From assembly GCA_003532515.1 (NCBI GenBank), contig DOEX01000167.1, positions 1 to 12,211 on the forward strand: 12,211 bases of DNA. Direction: 5' to 3'. The DNA comes from Anaerolineaceae bacterium (GTDB lineage Bacteria > Chloroflexota > Anaerolineae > Anaerolineales > Anaerolineaceae). Both the position numbers and the translations under genes were made by a program. Numbering within the stretch: the first letter of the stretch is position 1; each line of letters starts with the position of its first letter. Shown here piece by piece: positions 5,957 to 12,211 of the stretch. Under the pieces are notes generated by a model. That model searched no databases. It was not told where the DNA came from and worked only from the letters and a program-made list of their open reading frames with translations.

Positions 5957-7306
5957 TCATCTCCTGCTGATCACTAAATCACGATAAATGGGCTCTGGTT
6001 GTTGCTGATCCCTTGCAAGCGGGCAGCCACCGCCGCACTCTTGCAGAAAATCACAATACTTACACTCAGATGGGATATCCAGGCGGTTTCGCAGACTCAG
6101 GCAAAGTGGATGGTTCCAAATTCGACTCCACGGATCGCTGAGAATGTTTCCAACTGCCTGGTAATAAGATTGACACGGGATCACGTTACCATCTGGTTCC
6201 ACGCACATATTGTAGTAGGCTGCTGTGCAGCCTTTGACGCCCAAATCGAGTAATAGCGGATCAAAATGGCAATATTGGGTCGGGGTATACCAGATCAGAC
6301 GCTGATGATTGAGATTCGTCATTTCAATTGCCAGGGAAAGTAACTTTGGCAATTCGGATTCTCTAAGACCAGTCTGAACAGTTTTACCTTTGCCGGAATA
6401 AATCAGAGCGTTCAGTCCAACCGTAGGAACACCTTCGCGAGCTAAAAATTCGAGCGTCTGCTGGACTTGACCTGCGTTATTGTTGAGCAGCGTGGTATTT
6501 GTCATCATGTACAACTTGCTGTTGACGACATTGCGCAGCCCTGCAAGGGTTTTCTCCCAGGCACCTGGCCTGCGCACCATTTGATCATGAACCTGGGCAT
6601 CGTGCGATTCAACTGTGATCTGCACATGGTCAAGCCCTGCCATGACAAGGCTATCAAGAAAAGCCTGGTCTCCGAGGCGTGTGCCATTGGTGTTGATACC
6701 TGTGACCATTCCTTTTTGATCGGCATAGGCAACCAGTTCAGGTAAATCATCGCGCAGTGTTGGTTCGCCGCCTGTGAAAACCACATGAGGGATGCGGATC
6801 TCCCAAAGTTTGTCAATCACCAACTTCCACTCTGAAGTTGAAAGTTCCGGGTAGTTTCGGGCGCGAGCGTTGTAGCAATGGGCGCAATCGTTATTACAGC
6901 GGTAGGTAATTGCCAAATCCATGCGGTAGGGAGCACTTAATTTCGCTGAAAAAGGCATGTTTGTTGACAAGCCAAGGTCGCAAATCGGACACGCAGCGCT
7001 GTTTTCATCTGTAAGCGCTTCAATTTTTGCTACCGTAGCGTTAAAGTCTGCTTGCAGAGAATCCTCCGCGACATCAAATTTTTCAAGCAAGATGTCTATG
7101 GCTTCAGAGTTTTCGACTTTGCTCAGGAAGAGGTAAGCCATCAACAAAGCGCTCTGATTCAGGTAGATGATTTTGGAGGCGTTGATCACCAGCAAACCTG
7201 AGAGATCTTCATCTACCCGTAGATGAAGCCTGGATTTCTGACTCTCATCGGAAATGTCGAATTTGTAGATCCCAGGTTCTGGTAAAGCAAGCATACTATC
7301 TTTCAT
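5957..7306 (-). CDS. Radical SAM/SPASM peptide maturase with PqqD-like N-terminal domain
   Basis: 449 residues. Residues about 15-97 resemble PqqD/RRE peptide-binding domains (LLVINASKIIYLN, then a helical FDVAEDSLQADF stretch). A CPIC motif (106-109) sits in the linker. The radical SAM core has C137, C141 and C144 in RCNNDCAHCY, with GGEPTLR at 179-185 and NTNGTR at 205-210. The C-terminus is a full SPASM domain: C360-x12-G-x4-C378, then C415-x2-C418-x5-C424-x3-C428, enough to hold two auxiliary Fe-S clusters. Family knowledge: such enzymes (PqqE, AlbA, AnSME types) act on peptides, commonly making thioether or C-C links. The likely substrate is the Cys-Ala tail encoded by the gene 15 bases upstream. 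The ribosome site is weak (GGA, 11 bases from the ATG), so translational coupling is plausible. Confidence 0.92.
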   Translation of the reverse strand: MKDSMLALPEPGIYKFDISDESQKSRLHLRVDEDLSGLLVINASKIIYLNQSALLMAYLFLSKVENSEAIDILLEKFDVAEDSLQADFNATVAKIEALTDENSAACPICDLGLSTNMPFSAKLSAPYRMDLAITYRCNNDCAHCYNARARNYPELSTSEWKLVIDKLWEIRIPHVVFTGGEPTLRDDLPELVAYADQKGMVTGINTNGTRLGDQAFLDSLVMAGLDHVQITVESHDAQVHDQMVRRPGAWEKTLAGLRNVVNSKLYMMTNTTLLNNNAGQVQQTLEFLAREGVPTVGLNALIYSGKGKTVQTGLRESELPKLLSLAIEMTNLNHQRLIWYTPTQYCHFDPLLLDLGVKGCTAAYYNMCVEPDGNVIPCQSYYQAVGNILSDPWSRIWNHPLCLSLRNRLDIPSECKYCDFLQECGGGCPLARDQQQPEPIYRDLVISRR

Positions 7307-7321
7307 CGAACTTGATCCAAT

Positions 7322-9094
7322 CTAACGCCCGCCACCAGCACAGGCACAGGCACAGCCCGCGCAAGCACAAGCACACGCGCAGGAACTGCCCCCACCGCCA
7401 CCGCGGAATCCACTGGAACCGCTGCTGGGTCGGCTGACGGGAATCGGGTTGGTACGGTTAGTGACCGCACCAGTGAAACCAGTCAGATCACCCACGACAC
7501 CAGCCGAAACTGCGGTTGCGCCGTTAATGAGCGATGCAGCAAAGTCAGAACCGGGAATGTTAGGCATGGAGATGGATGGTTTCGATCCTGCGCCACCAGA
7601 AACCGATGAGACTGGGCTGGTAAGCCCGGATGAACCACCTACAGCAGGACTGGCAGAGAAGCCAGGGTTATACAGATGCCACCAATGGGGGATGAATACC
7701 GGCGTGTTGACGAAGGTCTGCTGCGTGCGGTTGTTGAACTGATCGTCCAGCATTGTCCATTCCAGGGTGTGGTCAAATTGAGCACTCTTAATTTCCGGGG
7801 TTTTAGCACCTTCCACGGCCAGCCAGGCGCGCCTGGTGATATCTGTGTAGTAAGTCTTGGTCTCGGCAGGGCTGAAACCCTTCATCTTCTCCTTGACTAC
7901 ATCAACCAGTTGGATCAGCAGAGCCTGTAGAGATCGACGCTGCTTATCTTTTCCGCTTTCAGAAAAAGCTTTGATGAAATCGGTCTCATATTCGTAGAGA
8001 CCTTCAGGTAGAGGTTCATTTGCCTTGATCATCAAGGGTTCTTTTTCAAGGACAGTTACTGCCTCTTTTTTTAGTAAACTGAACAGAATCATTGTCAGAA
8101 TCTTGTCGAGTGGTTCTTCAAGCAAAATACCAGCTTCTACGGCGGTCAATCCCCGTCGGATACCTTTGCCATCAACGGCTAATTTTGGCGGAAAATACTG
8201 CAATTTTCGAGCAGAGGTCTGCTTCTGACTAACTTTTCTCGAAAAAATTCCGATACCGAGGAAAAAGAGCACACCAAAAATGCAGGGCAGGCTGCGCAGA
8301 AGGTTAGTGAAAAAACCACCAAATCCACTCACATCTCCAGAGGGAACAGGTTCTTCATAATCATTGGGATCAGAGATCACGCCAACTGGCACAGCACTGG
8401 CGGGGAAAGCCGCACCGAATTCGTATTCAGTGTGTACATCGGCGTTGTTGGTGAACCAGGAATAATAGACACGATTATCCTGCGTCAGGGCGGCTTCGCT
8501 GATGTCATCGCCAGGCCAATTGCGAGGGTTGTAATAAACACCTTCCTCAGAACCGACGGCTGGAGGAAGGACGATGGTCATGCGGTATTCAGTATTTTGA
8601 GAACGGTCGTATTCCGAGCCAAAAAAGTTGGGGGTAAACTGAAAATTGACGTAATTTTCACGATCAGCCTGGTCGTAAGGGAACAGAATATCCGTGATGC
8701 CAGGAACAGTGGCGATAACCGTGCCTTGCGCTCCAGGTTGGATTGCCAGATTTTTTAAAGCCAATTCTGCTCCATAAACATAGGCTGAATCGTTGATTGC
8801 TGGCATGGGTTGCCCATCGATGGTTGCCTCTATGCTTTTCAGATCGTAACTCGCATGGGGCAATGCCAGATCAATGAAATCAATCGGGCTGGCAGAAGGG
8901 TCATTCTGGAAAACCATATAATAGCGAAGTGTCAGACTGCCATCAGCTTCAAGATAGGCTTCAACCTCGTAAGTTGGCAAGCTGAAGCGATAGGTCTGGG
9001 CATGGGTTGGCGCAGCAGGAAGCACGGCCAACAATATCAGCAATAAACCTAACGCTACCAGGAGGAAGCGTTTGTCAAATCTTGTCGTTACCAT
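7322..9094 (-). CDS. DUF2207-like membrane protein with C-terminal Cys-Ala repeat tail
   Basis: 590 residues. Signal peptide 1-33 (cleavage after THAQ likely), an extracytoplasmic beta-rich domain (about 35-235) of DUF2207 type, one clear membrane helix (about 264-284), then a basic SRKVSQKQTSARK stretch that predicts the rest to be cytoplasmic. The cytoplasmic part has a folded region (about 297-465), a Ser/Gly/Pro-rich low-complexity linker (480-570) and the tail CACACACAGCACACAGGGR. The tail holds 7 of the 8 cysteines in the protein (572, 574, 576, 578, 581, 583, 585); the other is C271. Related proteins often end in plain Gly/Ser repeats, so a cysteine tail is notable. Start chosen at 9094: GAGGAG lies 5 bases upstream and the signal peptide follows directly (the frame is open to 9130). 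It overlaps the preceding gene by 7 bases. Proposed role: a membrane-anchored substrate of the neighbouring radical SAM enzyme. Confidence 0.85.
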   Translation of the reverse strand: MVTTRFDKRFLLVALGLLLILLAVLPAAPTHAQTYRFSLPTYEVEAYLEADGSLTLRYYMVFQNDPSASPIDFIDLALPHASYDLKSIEATIDGQPMPAINDSAYVYGAELALKNLAIQPGAQGTVIATVPGITDILFPYDQADRENYVNFQFTPNFFGSEYDRSQNTEYRMTIVLPPAVGSEEGVYYNPRNWPGDDISEAALTQDNRVYYSWFTNNADVHTEYEFGAAFPASAVPVGVISDPNDYEEPVPSGDVSGFGGFFTNLLRSLPCIFGVLFFLGIGIFSRKVSQKQTSARKLQYFPPKLAVDGKGIRRGLTAVEAGILLEEPLDKILTMILFSLLKKEAVTVLEKEPLMIKANEPLPEGLYEYETDFIKAFSESGKDKQRRSLQALLIQLVDVVKEKMKGFSPAETKTYYTDITRRAWLAVEGAKTPEIKSAQFDHTLEWTMLDDQFNNRTQQTFVNTPVFIPHWWHLYNPGFSASPAVGGSSGLTSPVSSVSGGAGSKPSISMPNIPGSDFAASLINGATAVSAGVVGDLTGFTGAVTNRTNPIPVSRPSSGSSGFRGGGGGSSCACACACAGCACACAGGGR

Positions 9095-9459
9095 TTGGGC
9101 TCCTCGGTTATCTGGTATGTGGTCCCGCAACTATGACACTGGACCATAGCTGCTCCATTGACAATCTTGATGTCAGAAGGATTGAGGGGAGAGCCACATG
9201 CCTGGCATTTGACAGTATCCATCTGGATGTTTCCAGGAAGGTCGAGGTTAACATTGTAGACTGTGTCACCAGCTGCTTTGGCTTTTGCAGCCAGGCGCAC
9301 GCCAGCAAAGATCAGGGCAAAGCCAATCAACAAACCAATGATTCCTACGATAAGCCACCATGCTTGGCCTGTATCGCCAAAAGAGCCTAAAATAAACAAG
9401 AAAGAAAGTAGGATAGCGATTGCTGCCAGAATGTAAGAAATGATGCTGCCGGTTTTCAT
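9088..9459 (-). CDS. Small two-helix membrane protein with C-terminal zinc ribbon
   Basis: 123 residues. Two hydrophobic helices (about 5-27 and 33-56) form an N-terminal hairpin, followed by a soluble tail with a zinc-ribbon arrangement, C85-x2-C88 (CQACG) and C108-x2-C111 (CHSCG). The strong ribosome site AAGGAG lies 6 bases before the ATG. It is the first gene of the operon and its last 7 bases overlap the start of the DUF2207-like gene, which points to translational coupling and a shared job, perhaps as membrane partner or redox/metal-handling subunit. I do not recognise a named family. The zinc ribbon could instead bind nucleic acid, though membrane attachment makes that less likely. Confidence 0.85.
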   Translation of the reverse strand: MKTGSIISYILAAIAILLSFLFILGSFGDTGQAWWLIVGIIGLLIGFALIFAGVRLAAKAKAAGDTVYNVNLDLPGNIQMDTVKCQACGSPLNPSDIKIVNGAAMVQCHSCGTTYQITEEPKW

Positions 9460-9520
9460 ATTGAACTCCTTCCAGAGGTGTCTCTATGAATATATTATCC
9501 TAGGAAAAGTGAAATAACCT

Positions 9521-9553
9521 AATATAATATAGTCTTATTGATGATAACATCAA
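9521..9553. promoter_or_regulatory. Divergent promoter region with palindromic operator candidate
   Basis: TTGATG-ATAA-CATCAA (9538-9553) has two exact 6-base arms. On the plus strand a perfect TATAAT (9523-9528) lies just before it, without a convincing -35 box, so the palindrome would sit at the start of a rex transcript. On the minus strand the palindrome supplies a -35 box (TTGATG, 9548-9553) 16 bases from TATATT (9526-9531), driving the six-gene operon. A regulator bound here would affect both directions. Rex often represses its own gene through TTGTGA/TCACAA-like palindromes. This site is similar in style but shorter, so Rex binding is an inference. Confidence 0.45.
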
Positions 9554-9599
9554 ACTCAAATTTAACGGTTTTACAGCATAAATTATAACTAAGGCTACT

Positions 9600-10220
9600 A
9601 TGAAAAATAACGAAGTTCCCGAAATTGTGATATCCAGATTACCTCTATATGTGCAGACCCTAAACCAGCTTCTTCGAGACGGAAAGAGTGTTGTTTCTTC
9701 TTCTGAATTGGGGGACAAGCTTAAAATGACCTCTTCCCAAATCCGTCGGGATTTATCCTACTTTGGAGGTTTTGGTAAAAAAGGCACTGGTTATGACATC
9801 ATTTCACTGATGGAATCACTACGAAAAATCTTGAACTTGAACCAGATTTGGCAGGTTGTCATGGTAGGAGTCGGACATGTTGGTCAGGCACTGCTGAATT
9901 ATGATGGTTTCAGTCGTAAGGGCTTTGAAATTATTGCGGCTTTTGATGTATCGCCCAAAGTAATAGGAAAGAAATACGGGACCTTGGAAGTTAAGAGCGT
10001 TGATGACATGGAAAAAGAAATCTGCACATTGCAGGTTGAAATCGGTGCGATCACCGTACCGGCAGAAAGCGCTCAGTTAGTTTGCGACCGACTGGTGAAA
10101 TGTGGAATTAAGGCGATCTTGAATTACGCCCCGGTGGCGCTGGTTGTTCCTGATGGAATCCAGGTTTCAAATATAGATCCAGTTTTGCAACTACAGAAGA
10201 TGACTTATTATTTGAAATAG
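9600..10220 (+). CDS. rex: Redox-sensing transcriptional repressor Rex
   Basis: 206 residues, close to the usual Rex length. The N-terminal winged helix carries the signature run SSSELGDKLKMTSSQIRRDL (33-52) and SYFGGFGKKGTGYD (53-66). The Rossmann domain starts with GVGHVG (90-95) and has the acidic residue D116 at the end of the second strand, as needed for NAD(H). NYAPV (175-179) and the C-terminal domain-swapping helix are present. Rex senses the NADH/NAD+ ratio: it leaves DNA when NADH binds, switching on fermentative and respiratory genes. The start has AAGG 5 bases upstream. It is divergent from the radical SAM operon and shares its control region with it. Confidence 0.95.
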   Translation: MKNNEVPEIVISRLPLYVQTLNQLLRDGKSVVSSSELGDKLKMTSSQIRRDLSYFGGFGKKGTGYDIISLMESLRKILNLNQIWQVVMVGVGHVGQALLNYDGFSRKGFEIIAAFDVSPKVIGKKYGTLEVKSVDDMEKEICTLQVEIGAITVPAESAQLVCDRLVKCGIKAILNYAPVALVVPDGIQVSNIDPVLQLQKMTYYLK

Positions 10221-10236
10221 GCATGCTTCAATCGTG

Positions 10237-10292
10237 TTGGTGTCCTCACCAATCACACAGCCCAAAATATGATCGTGCCGGTATCCTTACCG
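10237..10292 (+). repeat. Two tandem hairpins with TCCT loops
   Basis: TTGGTG-TCCT-CACCAA (10237-10252) and CGGTA-TCCT-TACCG (10279-10292) are each preceded by ATCGTG, 42 bases apart. The stems differ by paired changes (T-A to C-G, G-C to A-T) while the loop is constant. A degenerate third piece (TTGGTTCCTCGTG) follows. They lie between convergent genes. No T run follows, so they are not standard terminators. Confidence 0.6.
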
Positions 10293-10363
10293 ACTGCTTT
10301 GGTTCCTCGTGTGTACGGACGGGTTTAACTTCAATTCAAAACGGACGCTTGTTATAACCAAAG

Positions 10364-10384
10364 GGGAGGAGACAAGCCCCTCCC
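10364..10384. terminator. GC-rich hairpin between rex and the MreB-like gene
   Basis: GGGAGG (10364-10369) and CCTCCC (10379-10384) close a 9-base loop. In the minus direction the stem is followed by CTTTGG, a weak T run. It lies 28 bases past the MreB-like stop codon and could end that transcript, but it may equally be a member of the intergenic repeat set. Confidence 0.35.
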
Positions 10385-10411
10385 GTACATAAATTCAATC
10401 TTCTTTTGAAA

Positions 10412-11413
10412 TTACCTTGATTGGCTTCGTTGGATAACTTCCAACATAGGGAATGCCTTTGCCAGTCCTTCAACAGTACAGGTGACCGGGTTTTCGACGA
10501 CATAAGCAGGGATACCAAGCGCAACGGTCAGATATTTATCCAGCCCTTTCATCAACGAAGTACCTCCACAGAGGGCGACACCCCGGTCGATGATATCAGA
10601 AATCAATTCTGGCGGTGTTTTTTCCAGAACGCGCCGAATGGTGGCAACAATCTCTTCAAGTGGAGGTTGTATGGCATCCACGATTTCGTTCGTTGTTAGC
10701 GAGGCTGGCTTAGGCAACCCGCTAACCTGGTCTTGTCCCTGGATTTCCATGGTTTTTTCATCCTCGGTTGGAATCGCCGCACCGACGTTGAGTTTCAATT
10801 GCTCGGCGGTGGTTTGACCTATGATGAGACCATATTTTTTTCTGACATAGTTAATTATTGCATCATCGATGCGTAATCCAGCGGTTCGGCTGGTTTCAGC
10901 GCTTACAATGCCTGACATTGAAACAACAGCAGCCTGGGTTGTACCAGCACCCAGTGAAATGATCATATTTCCGGTGGGAGTGTTGATGGGCAAGTCGATA
11001 CCTATGGCAGCGGCCAATGGTTGTGGAACGAGACTGACTTCGCGAGCGCCAGCCCCCAGACCTGCCTCCTGGACGGCTCTTCTTTCAACGCTGGTCACGC
11101 CATAAGGGATTGAAAGGATCAGTCGGGGGCGGAAGAAGAGGGTCGGTCCAGTCACTTTCCGAATCATTTCTCGCAAGAATATCTCTATTAGTTCGTATTC
11201 CGCGATGACCCCATTCCGAAGTGGACGCACCACCTCGATCGATTCAGGAACGCGCCCCATCATGCCCAGAGCAGTTGTTCCGTATTCAACCAGCTTCATT
11301 TCATCAACCACTATCGCAACTACAGTAGGTTCCTGTATCAGGATTTGATTCCCCTCTGCGATTTGGGTATTGAACGTGCCCAGGTCGATGCCTAATTCTC
11401 GTGAAAGTCCCAT
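10412..11413 (-). CDS. mreB: MreB-like actin homologue with altered nucleotide-site residues
   Basis: 333 residues, full length for MreB, colinear with it throughout: GIDLGTFNTQ (8-17, phosphate 1), VRPLRNGVIAEYE (62-74), RPRLILSIPYGVTSVERRAV (95-114), GAREV (122-126), EIQGQDQVSGLPK (223-235), LEKTPPEL (263-270) and the adenosine motif LCGGTSLMKGLD (281-292). MreB forms membrane-associated filaments that guide lateral wall synthesis. Several key positions differ from typical MreB: the EEP triplet before AAAIG is PQP (130-132), and the DxGGGTTE motif is SLGAGTTQ (153-160). It could be a slow or non-hydrolysing paralogue. mreC/mreD do not follow (rex is next, convergent). The ribosome site is weak (GGAAAA). 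It may be Mbl- or MreB-like; the name is by family. Confidence 0.88.
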   Translation of the reverse strand: MGLSRELGIDLGTFNTQIAEGNQILIQEPTVVAIVVDEMKLVEYGTTALGMMGRVPESIEVVRPLRNGVIAEYELIEIFLREMIRKVTGPTLFFRPRLILSIPYGVTSVERRAVQEAGLGAGAREVSLVPQPLAAAIGIDLPINTPTGNMIISLGAGTTQAAVVSMSGIVSAETSRTAGLRIDDAIINYVRKKYGLIIGQTTAEQLKLNVGAAIPTEDEKTMEIQGQDQVSGLPKPASLTTNEIVDAIQPPLEEIVATIRRVLEKTPPELISDIIDRGVALCGGTSLMKGLDKYLTVALGIPAYVVENPVTCTVEGLAKAFPMLEVIQRSQSR

Positions 11414-11446
11414 AGTTTTCCAGTCATTACTTGAGTTAACATAGCA

Positions 11447-11475
11447 ATTTTACCATTGATATGGCTGTTTTACGA
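11447..11475 (-). promoter_or_regulatory. Possible promoter of the MreB-like gene
   Basis: On the minus strand TCGTAA (11470-11475) and TAAAAT (11447-11452) are 17 bases apart, with TGG giving an extended -10. The start point would be near 11440, about 27 bases before the ATG. The 116-base gap to ruvA makes a separate promoter reasonable. Confidence 0.4.
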
Positions 11476-11529
11476 TGCTCAGATGTGCGCAAGCAGGATC
11501 AAATACTCCAAAAATAGCCGTTAAAGAAA

Positions 11530-12108
11530 TTACAGGCTTGAGAAAAACTGCAAAGCGTAACGAAGCCTTTCTTCCATATCCTGGCTAAAGTCTTTTGGAA
11601 TGCTTTGTACGGCGGTTTGGGCTTCAACTACACTAAAACCAAGGGCAATCAACGACTCGATGACTTCATCGTCGCTGCTGGAACCCCTGAGAACCTGGTA
11701 TTCGCCAGTCTCCGGAAATTTTCCTTGGAGATGGATAACAATTTTTTGAGCAGTTTTCTTGCCAACACCGGGAACACGCACAAAATACTCAGATTTCTCG
11801 GCTAAGACCGCATTACGGATGTTGTCCATGGAAAGATTAGAAAGGATGGCGAGAGCAAGCTTTGGTCCGATTCCCTCGACTCCTAAAAGGAGGTTAAAAA
11901 TTGCTTTTTCATCGTGAGTGATGAAACCATAGAGAGCTAACAGGTCCTGTCGAATGACCATATGGATCAAGAGACGCAGAGGATCGCCAACCTGGTGTTC
12001 CGATAACATTTTTTTATCGACGAATACCTCGAAACCGACTCCCTGGACATCCAGCGTTAGCGAATCGTTTGAAATGTAACTGATGATCCCGTTAAGTGAA
12101 TTAATCAT
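11530..12108 (-). CDS. ruvA: Holliday junction branch migration protein RuvA
   Basis: 192 residues, the usual RuvA size. Domain I (1-63) is the OB fold, starting MINSLNGIISYISNDSL and ending LYGF. Domain II has two helix-hairpin-helix motifs, GVEGIGPKLAL (76-86) and RVPGVGKKTAQK (111-122), which bind the backbone at the junction. Domain III (about 145-192, EVIESLIALGFSVVEAQ) contacts the RuvB motor. RuvA tetramers hold the four-way junction open during recombination and repair. It starts in a 4-base ATGA overlap with the preceding RNA methyltransferase gene, showing co-translation. ruvB and ruvC are not next to it on this side. Confidence 0.96.
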   Translation of the reverse strand: MINSLNGIISYISNDSLTLDVQGVGFEVFVDKKMLSEHQVGDPLRLLIHMVIRQDLLALYGFITHDEKAIFNLLLGVEGIGPKLALAILSNLSMDNIRNAVLAEKSEYFVRVPGVGKKTAQKIVIHLQGKFPETGEYQVLRGSSSDDEVIESLIALGFSVVEAQTAVQSIPKDFSQDMEERLRYALQFFSSL

Positions 12109-12211
12109 GGTCTGACCTTTTTCCTGTGTTGATTATAAATTTGATAAAGCATAACACCAGTCGCAACCGATAAGTTTAATGAGTCGCAATCCCCTTCCAT
12201 GGGGATGCTGA
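12105..12211 (-). CDS. 3' end of a SpoU/TrmH-family RNA 2'-O-methyltransferase (partial)
   Basis: Only the last 34 residues are in the window; the gene enters from the right edge. They read SIPMEGDCDSLNLSVATGVM and then a short basic tail ending KKVRP. IPM followed by SLNLSVA is the C-terminal SAM-binding motif 3 of the SPOUT class (TrmH/RlmB), whose knot binds SAM and methylates ribose in rRNA or tRNA. Which RNA is modified cannot be told from this piece. The TGA stop overlaps the ruvA ATG by 4 bases, so the two genes share an operon. Confidence 0.85.
   Translation of the reverse strand, partial: SIPMEGDCDSLNLSVATGVMLYQIYNQHRKKVRP

Overview
The window looks like a piece of a moderate-GC bacterial chromosome, most likely from an anaerobic member of the Chloroflexota (class Anaerolineae). 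The reasons are a secreted peptidase ending in a hydrophobic IFIPLVIAGE-type tail, the combination of Rex, MreB-like and RuvA genes, and intergenic DNA packed with short palindromic and GTCATTCTGAGC-type dispersed repeats. This assignment is an inference, because there is no rRNA or other marker gene to confirm it.

Layout. Positions 1-410 hold a tRNA-Pro(GGG) with its own promoter and terminator, bracketed by dispersed repeats. Positions 411-2578 are about 2.1 kb of repeat-rich DNA with one real gene, a small AT-rich four-helix membrane protein (1135-1575) that lies between two direct copies of a composite repeat of about 130 bp. From 9459 down to 2579 runs a tightly packed minus-strand operon of six genes: a small membrane zinc-ribbon protein, a DUF2207-like membrane protein with a C-terminal Cys-Ala repeat tail, a radical SAM/SPASM maturase with a PqqD-like N-terminus, a paralogue of that maturase that has lost every cluster-binding cysteine, a SAM methyltransferase, and a secreted M28 metallopeptidase. 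A divergent intergenic region with a palindrome separates this operon from rex (9600-10220, plus strand). After a convergent gap with three hairpins come a divergent MreB-like gene, ruvA, and the 3' end of a SpoU/TrmH-family RNA methyltransferase, all on the minus strand.

The main item of interest is the minus-strand operon. The predicted topology puts the seven-cysteine tail of the DUF2207-like protein in the cytoplasm, and the next two genes encode an intact peptide-modifying-type radical SAM enzyme and a cysteine-free paralogue that keeps the peptide-binding-type N-terminal domain. The simplest reading is a RiPP-like modification system whose substrate is the tail of a membrane-anchored protein, not a free small peptide. 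The methyltransferase may be part of it. The M28 peptidase may be part of it or may only share the transcript. Function is inferred from context and motifs only.
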